Below, in pieces: positions 5,518 to 10,424 of a stretch of DNA of 10,424 nt. A program made the translations under genes and the position numbers. The notes under the pieces are model-generated. The model saw only the letters and a list, made by a program, of their open reading frames with translations. It did not search any database and was not told the origin of the DNA. The DNA is from CAYQDF01 sp964416175 (GTDB lineage: Bacteria > Chloroflexota > Anaerolineae > Anaerolineales > UBA4823), in the NCBI GenBank assembly GCA_964416175.1, contig CAYQDF010000111.1:1-10424 (forward strand), written 5' to 3'. Positions within the stretch are counted from its first letter, which is position 1. The number at the start of each line of letters is the position of its first letter.

Positions 5518-6900
5518 ATGACACAGACCTATTTCGATCAGATCGCCGGCGATTGGGACAGCCTGCGCGCCAGCATGTTCGATGAGGAAGTCCGGGAGAT
5601 CGCCCTGGAAAGAGCCGATCTGCGCCCTGAATCGGTCGTCGTTGATCTGGGAGCAGGCACCGGTTTCCTGGCAGAAGCCCTGGCGCCGAGGGTTGCGCAC
5701 GTGCATGCCGTCGACAGCTCCGTGGAGATGCTTTCAAAAGCAAGGGCGAAGCTTTCCAGGCGCCCGAATGTGGAATTTCACCTGGCGGAGGGGACGCGCA
5801 TCCCCCTCCCCGACGGGAGCGTCGATGCAGTTCTGGCGAACATGTACCTGCACCATGCGCCTGACCCGGGCGCAGCGGTCCGGGAAGCAGCGCGCCTGCT
5901 GAAGCCGGGTGGGCGCGTGGTGATCACCGACCTGGACCGGCACGAACACGCCTGGCTCCTGGAAGAGCACCAGGACCGGTGGCCTGGCTTCCACCGCGAG
6001 GACATCTCCGCCTGGTTGAAGGCAGCCGGGTTCGTCAATGTGCTGGTCGAGGATACGCAACAGGACTGCAGCTGTTCATCCGGGACCTGCGATGCAACGG
6101 CTGCGGTGAGCATCTTCATCGCCGTGGGGACCAAACCCATCCCGGGCATGGAAGCTGCCGTCGAATCGCACTACCGCAAACTGGCCCGCGGCGGGGCTGC
6201 CCCGGTCGAGGAGTCCCTGGAAGCAAGTCGCGGGGCCATCCCGCTGGACGTGATTCAGCCGGAAACCTCTTGCTGCTGTGCGCCTCCAGCAGAGGTTGAG
6301 AGCGGAGCAGATTTTTCGCTTGGCTGTGGGAATCCGCTGGTGCTGGCTGGCTTGAAGGAAGGGCAAGTCGTCCTGGACATCGGCAGCGGAGCTGGGGCAG
6401 ATGTGTTCCCTGCCGCGCAGCGCGTCGGCCCACACGGGAAGGTGATCGGCATCGATCGGCTGCCCGATATGCTCGCCCGCGCCCGCGCAACTGCCGCCAG
6501 GCTGGGGTACCAGAATGTCGAATTCCGCCTGGGAGATGCCCTGGAAATCCCCCTGGAAGACGGATCCGTAGACGTGGTGATCAGCAACTGCGTCATCAAC
6601 CTGGTTCAGGATAAAGGGGAGGCTTTCCGGCAGGCGTACCGGGTGCTCAGACCCGGTGGGGTCTTATCGATCAGCGACATCGTCACGGACCGCAACTTCT
6701 CTCCAGGGCTGCGCAGCGATCCGCAGAGTTGGGCGGCCTGCATCACCGGCGCGCTGCCTGAATCGGAGTACCTGGGGTTGATCACCGCGGCGGGATTCAC
6801 AGGCGTCACTGCAACCCGCAGCCAGGCCTGGGCCGCCGAGGACGGCACGCAGGTGTACAGCCTGCTTGTGAAGGCTGAAAAACCCGTGCAAACCATATAA
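5518..6900 (+). CDS. arsM: Fused class I SAM methyltransferase and ArsM-type arsenite methyltransferase
   Basis: A 460-aa two-domain protein. Residues 1-205 form a UbiE/Methyltransf_11-like domain with SAM-binding motif DLGAGTG (43-49), followed by NMYLHHAPDP and LLKPGGRVVITD, and end in a cysteine cluster Cys184, Cys186, Cys191 (DCSCSSGTCDA). Residues about 212-455 are ArsM-like: a triple Cys252-254 (ETSCCCAPP), Cys270 (LGCGNP), SAM motif DIGSGAGAD (287-295), Cys358 (SNCVINL) and Cys408 (CITGA). The last three correspond to the arsenite-binding cysteines of characterised ArsM enzymes, and the 50-residue spacing of the last two matches that of C. merolae ArsM as I recall it. The ArsM half should methylate As(III) using SAM and thiols in the cytoplasm. 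The first half may act on a related substrate or be regulatory; its role is unknown. Typical ArsM proteins have a single methyltransferase domain. GGGAGG just before the ATG supports the start. Confidence 0.88.
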   Translation: MTQTYFDQIAGDWDSLRASMFDEEVREIALERADLRPESVVVDLGAGTGFLAEALAPRVAHVHAVDSSVEMLSKARAKLSRRPNVEFHLAEGTRIPLPDGSVDAVLANMYLHHAPDPGAAVREAARLLKPGGRVVITDLDRHEHAWLLEEHQDRWPGFHREDISAWLKAAGFVNVLVEDTQQDCSCSSGTCDATAAVSIFIAVGTKPIPGMEAAVESHYRKLARGGAAPVEESLEASRGAIPLDVIQPETSCCCAPPAEVESGADFSLGCGNPLVLAGLKEGQVVLDIGSGAGADVFPAAQRVGPHGKVIGIDRLPDMLARARATAARLGYQNVEFRLGDALEIPLEDGSVDVVISNCVINLVQDKGEAFRQAYRVLRPGGVLSISDIVTDRNFSPGLRSDPQSWAACITGALPESEYLGLITAAGFTGVTATRSQAWAAEDGTQVYSLLVKAEKPVQTI

Positions 6901-6904
6901 GGCT

Positions 6905-6994
6905 GGGATCTTACCCGCCACAGAAGCCGCACTCTGTGTAGGGCGGGGATCTTACCCTCCTCAGAATTGGAGGTCGTGGAAAACCGCCCTACAC
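6905..6994. repeat. Complex inverted-repeat element between convergent genes
   Basis: An 11-bp perfect inverted repeat, GTGTAGGGCGG (6936-6946) and CCGCCCTACAC (6984-6994), encloses a smaller stem CCTCC (6956-6960)/GGAGG (6968-6972). The left part forms a competing hairpin: CCCGCC+ACAGA (6914-6924) with TCTGT (6933-6937) and GGCGGG (6942-6947). GGGATCTTACCC occurs twice as a direct repeat (6905-6916, 6946-6957). The right arm overlaps the stop codon of the CPBP protease. It may work as a bidirectional terminator without a T-tract, or be a copy of an interspersed palindromic (REP/MITE-like) element. Confidence 0.55.
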
Positions 6995-7946
6995 CAGCGA
7001 ATTTGCGCCGCTCTTCCCGCTCTTGAACCAGACGAAGGTCGCCAGGTAGAACAAGAAGCACACCACGATCTCCACGATCAGCGAGAAAACCGGGTCGAAG
7101 TGCGTGGTGAAGAAGATCGCCGGGGTCGGGAGCACCGAATCCGGGAAAGTCACCACCAGCGCGGCGAACNNNNNNNNNNAGGTTGTTGGCTGCATGCACG
7201 CCCAAGGCCAGCTCGAGGGTTCCATCCTTGATCGAGACCCAGGCCAGGAATGCCCCCAGGACGAAATAGCTGAGCAGGACCACGGTGAAATTCACCGCCA
7301 CCTCGGGGTTCGCGATGTGCGGCAGCGCGAAGAGCACCCCTGAACCGACTGCCAGGAGCACACCCTTGCGGCTCAACAGGCTGCCGGCCTGAAGCAGGTA
7401 TCCCCGAAAGAAGAGCTCCTCGCTGGAAGTCTGGATCGGGACGAGAAGGATCGCAAAGACCGCGAAGGGGAAAAATGTCAACGGATCGAAATTCCAGGAG
7501 AAAGTCCCTGGCCACAACAAGAATTCTACGACCGAACCGATGGCGATCAGGACCAGCCACGCCAGGAAGCCGGCACCTACCCTTCCCCAATCGATGGCTC
7601 CCGCCGCGGTTATCACCGAACGCAGCGACCGCCCATGGACCAGGCGCACCGTGAGCCAGATCCCCAAGAACATGATGACGAAGTTGCTGCTGAGCACAAG
7701 GAAATAGGGCGTTTGCCCCAGGATCCCGGGGTCTGCGGCCAGCCTGGGGATGTCTTCCGGCCCAAAGCCGCGCATCACGGCGAGAATCAGGATCAGCATC
7801 GCCGTTATTAGGCTGCCGGCGATCAACCAGATGAACAGGATCAGCGAGATGCCTGCCAGATAGCGCCAGGCGGAACCTTTTCCCAGCCGGGAGTTATCCA
7901 GAAAAGATTTTCTCGATGCCTGATCCTCAATTACTTTTTGATTCAT
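6989..7946 (-). CDS. CPBP family intramembrane metalloprotease (interrupted by assembly gap)
   Basis: An integral membrane CAAX-protease/bacteriocin-processing (Abi) family protein, about 315 aa once the gap is removed. Several hydrophobic segments are visible (about 31-58, 84-101, 123-145, 159-171, 197-209, 221-236 and two after the gap). The family motifs are present: Glu176-Glu177 and Arg181 (SSEELFFRGYLL), His210 (LFALPHIANPE) and His251...Asn255 (GVHAANN). The 10 N at 7170-7179 shift the frame; deleting them joins AACAACCT to GTTCGCC and reads HAANNLFAALVVTF, the expected continuation, ending at the TAG at 6991-6989. The apparent longer frame to 6606 is an artefact. The ATG at 7946 overlaps the AIM24 gene by 20 bp, which suggests translational coupling. 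The substrate is unknown; members process prenylated proteins or peptides or act in stress and immunity roles. Confidence 0.88.
7170..7179. other. Assembly gap (10 N), probably zero true length
   Basis: Ten Ns lie inside the CPBP protease. The reading frame before and after requires a true gap length divisible by three, and zero length gives a seamless family motif. This is therefore a scaffold spacer, not a biological frameshift. Confidence 0.9.
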
Positions 7947-8610
7947 GCGGCAATTGGGGGATCAACCAGGAGAGGAAGGAATCCTGCGAACGCGTCTGCA
8001 GGAGCACACGGCCGGGACCGGTCAGGTCGACCACCAGACCTTCGCCGCTGAAGAGCGTGGACTTGATCCCCCCGATGGCGCGCACCTTGAACCCCAGCTG
8101 TTCGTCGAACGCCACCAGGTGGCCGGTATCGACCGTCAGATTCTCACCGGAACCCAGGCTTACTTCGTGAATCGCCCCATACGAGGAGAGCAGGAGCTTC
8201 CCGCTTCCCGAGGCGCGGAGCAGGATCAGGCCTTCGGACGAGAAAAAGGTTTTCGCCCCTCCCCATTTGGTCTCGATCTTGATCCCCATCTCCGAAGCCA
8301 CGTACGCCCCGGATTGCACCATCAGGTTCTCGTCATGGAGCTCGAGGAGGGAAAGGTCGCCTGGAAGCGGCGGAGCGACATAGATAGTCCCCCCTCCCGC
8401 CGGAGCCTGGTACGTGTTCTGAAAGAAGCTCTCCCCGCCGAACAGGGAGCGGCCGAGGGATTTGAGGATGCCGCCAGTGGCGGCGGTCTCCAGAGTCAGC
8501 CCCGGCGACATGGCAACCATCGACCCCCCTTCGACGAGCACCTTCTCATTTCCAACGAGTTTGATCACCCCCATCGAATACGAGGGGCGGTAGATGACTT
8601 CAATCTCCAT
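7927..8610 (-). CDS. AIM24 family protein (TIGR00266 type)
   Basis: A 227-aa beta-rich protein of the AIM24/TIGR00266 family, named after a yeast mitochondrial biogenesis protein; the bacterial function is not established. Family features seen: VLVEGGSMVAMSPGLTLET near the N-terminus, the Gly-rich ILKSLGRSLFGGESFFQNTY (about 48-67), a mid-region GDLSLLEL, and the C-terminal repeat-like segment GENLTVDTGHLVAFDEQLGFKV followed by FSGEGLVVDLTGPGRVLLQTRS. There is no signal peptide. AGGAG lies about 7 nt before the ATG. It sits 13 bp after mscL and overlaps the CPBP protease, so the three are probably one transcript; the membrane neighbours hint at an envelope-associated role. Confidence 0.9.
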   Translation of the reverse strand: MEIEVIYRPSYSMGVIKLVGNEKVLVEGGSMVAMSPGLTLETAATGGILKSLGRSLFGGESFFQNTYQAPAGGGTIYVAPPLPGDLSLLELHDENLMVQSGAYVASEMGIKIETKWGGAKTFFSSEGLILLRASGSGKLLLSSYGAIHEVSLGSGENLTVDTGHLVAFDEQLGFKVRAIGGIKSTLFSGEGLVVDLTGPGRVLLQTRSQDSFLSWLIPQLPHESKSN

Positions 8611-8623
8611 GATGACTCCTGAT

Positions 8624-9004
8624 TTATGATTCTTGCTGTTGTTTAAGAATATCCCTGATCTCCGTCAGGAGGACCACATCCGGCGGCGGTGGGGGCGGCG
8701 CAGCCGGCTCCGCAACCGGGCGGCGCAGGCGGTTCGCGCCGCGCACAACCAGGAACAGGAAGAACGAGATGATCAAGAAGTTGATGATCGCCTGGATGAA
8801 ATTTCCATAAGTGAGCAGCGCTTCGCCGAACCGGATGGCCAGGCCGGTGAAGTCGATCCCGCCCAGTTTGATGCCCTCCAGCGGCATCAGGAGATCGTTC
8901 ACCAGGGAGTTGATAATCGCCCCGAATGCCCCGCCAACAATGACAGCCACGGCAAGGTCGAGGACGTTGCCGCGGGAGATGAAATCCCGGAATTCGCGCA
9001 GCAT
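8624..9004 (-). CDS. mscL: Large-conductance mechanosensitive channel MscL
   Basis: A 126-aa membrane channel that opens under high membrane tension to release solutes during hypo-osmotic shock; it forms a homopentamer in the cytoplasmic membrane. Seen: the N-terminal amphipathic helix and TM1 (MLREFRDFISRGNVLDLAVAV, then IVGGAFGAIINSLVNDLLMP), a periplasmic loop (about 43-65), TM2 (about 66-88, FIQAIINFLIISFFLFLVV), a Pro-rich linker (PAAPPPPPP) and the C-terminal cytoplasmic helix LLTEIRDILKQ. The ATG at 9004 has AGGAGG about 6 nt upstream; the in-frame GTG at 9019 would put that site inside the gene. First gene of a likely mscL-AIM24-CPBP operon. Confidence 0.96.
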   Translation of the reverse strand: MLREFRDFISRGNVLDLAVAVIVGGAFGAIINSLVNDLLMPLEGIKLGGIDFTGLAIRFGEALLTYGNFIQAIINFLIISFFLFLVVRGANRLRRPVAEPAAPPPPPPDVVLLTEIRDILKQQQES

Positions 9005-9034
9005 AGGCTCCTCCTGCACAGGTATGTTTGATGA

Positions 9035-9063
9035 ATTTTACTCGAAGAATTGTCCGCTGTGAC
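9035..9063 (-). promoter_or_regulatory. Candidate promoter of the mscL-AIM24-CPBP operon
   Basis: On the minus strand, -35 GTCACA (9063-9058, 4 of 6) and -10 TAAAAT (9040-9035, 5 of 6) are 17 bp apart, about 30 nt before the mscL start. Spacing is ideal and the match moderate. The spacer 9005-9121 shows no T-tract terminator for the preceding phosphorylase gene. Confidence 0.45.
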
Positions 9064-9121
9064 GATTGAAGCTGCCAGCGGGATGATCAGGTAGCCCCCG
9101 GGTGGTGATGGATGAAGCCGG

Positions 9122-9895
9122 TCAGGGATTCAGCGCATCGATCCCCGCCAGGTAGACCGTCTCCAGCCCCAGGTAGATGCGGCCCAGGTCCGCGGGAACC
9201 GTCCAGCGCAGGTCTGCCAGGCTGTCCATGATCACGACGGCCGCAGCCGCCTGGACGTTTCTGACCTGGCTGACGGCGTAGAGGCCAGCGATCTCCATTT
9301 CGACGGTCATCACTCCTTCGGCCTGATACCAGATGACTTCGCTCGCTGTTTCACGGTACGGTGCGTCGGTCGTCCAGGTGGGACCAACCGCGCCCTGACC
9401 CCCGCGCGCCAGGATGGCAGCGGCAAAACGTTCCACCAGCTCAGGGCTGGCTTCCACATATTTCCCGGGGGGCAGGTAGTGGTGCGAGGTGCCCTCGTCC
9501 CGGACCGCCCGATCGCAGACGACGATGTCGCCGGCGGAGAGGCCGGGCTGCAAGGCGCCGCCCCAGGTCATCAGGAGCAGGCGGGATGCGCCCAGGGCGA
9601 TGAGTTCTTCAGCCAGCTCAGCGACGATCGGAGCACCCCCGCCGAAATCGGTCATCACGCCGACTCTTTCTTGAGAATTCCGGACCTGGTACAGATCCCC
9701 CAACATGCTCCCGACTTTGCGGACCGGCGCCCGCCGACGCATACGTCTTGGCATGCCCCGCTCCAGGCAAAATAGAATCCCCTCAGGAAATTTAATGCTC
9801 GGCAGGCGGCCCAAACGACGCCGGTAGCTGACGATGTCCTCAGGGTTCAAAAGCGAAGCGAGGCTGTGTTTATCGGGGTAATTGGGAAAACTCAT
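9122..9895 (-). CDS. PNP/UDP-family nucleoside phosphorylase (uridine phosphorylase-like)
   Basis: A 257-aa cytoplasmic phosphorylase that splits a nucleoside with phosphate into free base and pentose-1-phosphate, a nucleoside salvage step. Seen: the phosphate/ribose-site motif MTDFGGGAPIVAELAEEL (81-98), LGASRLLLMTWGGALQ (101-116), DEGTSHHYLPPG (133-144), WTTDAPYRET (174-183) and the ribose-binding VEMEIA (198-203), then VVIMDSLADLRW (220-231). Asp224 lies where hexameric purine nucleoside phosphorylases have their base-recognising Asp, while the N-terminal half is more uridine-phosphorylase-like, so base specificity is open. The ATG at 9895 fits the family N-terminus (NYPDKHS) but overlaps the upstream flippase gene by 26 bp and has no clear Shine-Dalgarno, so it may depend on coupling. 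Confidence 0.88.
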   Translation of the reverse strand: MSFPNYPDKHSLASLLNPEDIVSYRRRLGRLPSIKFPEGILFCLERGMPRRMRRRAPVRKVGSMLGDLYQVRNSQERVGVMTDFGGGAPIVAELAEELIALGASRLLLMTWGGALQPGLSAGDIVVCDRAVRDEGTSHHYLPPGKYVEASPELVERFAAAILARGGQGAVGPTWTTDAPYRETASEVIWYQAEGVMTVEMEIAGLYAVSQVRNVQAAAAVVIMDSLADLRWTVPADLGRIYLGLETVYLAGIDALNP

Positions 9896-10424
9896 CGGCG
9901 GGAGGTCTGCTCAAATAAATAAATATTCCTGCCTGGACAGCCTCGGCCGCGAAGGCAGCCAGGCTGGCGCCCAGGAGACCCCACCTGGGGATCCACGCAA
10001 GGTTGAGGCTGAACAACAGGAGCAGGCTGATCGAAAGGGCGAACGCAACCTTCCGATCCTGACCGGCGGAAAGCAATTCCGACGAAAGATAGATGTTGAC
10101 AGAAAAGGGGATGAGCGTCCAGGCGAGCAGCCGCAGCGCCGGGATGGCCGGTGTGAACTCCGGACCGAAGAGAAGGTTCACGAGCGGGGTCGCTGACAGG
10201 AACAGGCCCGCCGCGATCACCCCGCCCGCCACCAGGAGCAGCCCCCACGCCAGCGAGAAAAGATCCTTTGAATGGGGTTTGCCGGATCGCCTGCCGGCGT
10301 TCGACCGGGCCATCACAGGGAATAAGGCGCCGAGCAGAGCGACATGGCCAACCTGAAGGGCCTCGACGGGACGCAGCGCAGCGGAATAGTGCCCGGTGAC
10401 CTCCGCTCCAGCCATTACAGACAA
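9870..10424 (-). CDS. Polysaccharide/lipid-linked oligosaccharide flippase, C-terminal part (truncated by window edge)
   Basis: The last 184 or so residues of a multi-pass membrane protein of the Wzx/RfbX (MATE-MOP superfamily) type, which flips undecaprenyl-linked glycans across the cytoplasmic membrane. Seen: LNLLFGPEFTPAIPALRLLAW-like features (visible as PLVNLLFGPEF, then TPAIPALRLLAW), SVNIYLSSELLSAGQDRKVA, and the LNLAWIPRWGLLGASLAAFAAEAVQA stretch typical of the family's C-terminal domain; four to five hydrophobic segments. The reading frame is open to the window edge, so the N-terminal half is outside and the apparent TTG start at 10424 is not real. Substrate unknown. Its stop overlaps the start of the phosphorylase gene, placing both in one transcript. 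Confidence 0.82.
   Translation of the reverse strand: MSVMAGAEVTGHYSAALRPVEALQVGHVALLGALFPVMARSNAGRRSGKPHSKDLFSLAWGLLLVAGGVIAAGLFLSATPLVNLLFGPEFTPAIPALRLLAWTLIPFSVNIYLSSELLSAGQDRKVAFALSISLLLLFSLNLAWIPRWGLLGASLAAFAAEAVQAGIFIYLSRPPADEFSQLPR

Noticed and set aside
6606..7169. Continuation of the CPBP reading frame past the N run, giving a 446-aa protein
   Set aside because: The part beyond the Ns is out of frame with the family and runs antisense through the arsM coding region; the correct frame ends at 6989.
7945..8622. 225-codon plus-strand open frame opposite AIM24
   Set aside because: No recognisable domain; it mirrors a well-supported minus-strand gene.
9064..9121. CCGCTG...CAGCGG stem as a terminator after the phosphorylase gene
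   Set aside because: Large 16-nt loop, a stem overlapping the mscL -35 candidate, and no T-tract.

Overview
The window is GC-rich bacterial chromosome with densely packed genes, short intergenic gaps and several start/stop overlaps. The gene families fit an environmental bacterium, plausibly Chloroflexota/Anaerolineae-like: a GAF-type NarL/LiaS histidine kinase, a PPDK/PEP-synthase regulatory protein, a SigZ-type sigma factor, ArsM, AIM24 and a Wzx-like flippase. That taxonomic guess comes from family composition only and is weak. A run of 10 N at 7170-7179 shows the sequence is a draft scaffold. I see no rRNA, tRNA, CRISPR array, transposase or phage gene.

Left part (1-4343). A plus-strand M24 metallopeptidase of the Xaa-Pro aminopeptidase type (207-1391) converges on a minus-strand PPDK/PEP-synthase regulatory kinase/phosphorylase (1455-2282). 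That gene is divergent from a two-component pair, a GAF/HisKA_3 histidine kinase (2509-3696) and a NarL-type response regulator (3693-4343), whose reading frames overlap by 4 bp. Good -10 boxes on both strands lie in the 226-bp divergent spacer.

Centre (4344-6994). This is the most unusual part: a plus-strand group of a SigZ-like sigma factor with a Cys-rich tail (4538-5098), a leader with a possible two-state terminator (5101-5199), an unrecognised 82-aa basic protein ending in Cys-Cys (5253-5501), and a 460-aa protein fusing a class I SAM methyltransferase to an apparently complete ArsM-type arsenite methyltransferase (5518-6900). All three proteins carry paired or clustered cysteines. My inference is a sigma-factor-linked unit for arsenic (or related thiophilic element) methylation. 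It ends at a complex inverted-repeat element at 6905-6994.

Right part (6989-10424, all minus strand). mscL, AIM24 and a CPBP intramembrane protease form a likely envelope-related operon (transcribed 9004 to 6989). The protease is broken only by the N run: deleting the Ns restores its final conserved motif. Upstream of mscL are a PNP/UDP-family nucleoside phosphorylase (9122-9895) and the C-terminal part of a polysaccharide flippase that runs off the window edge (9870-10424); these two overlap by 26 bp.
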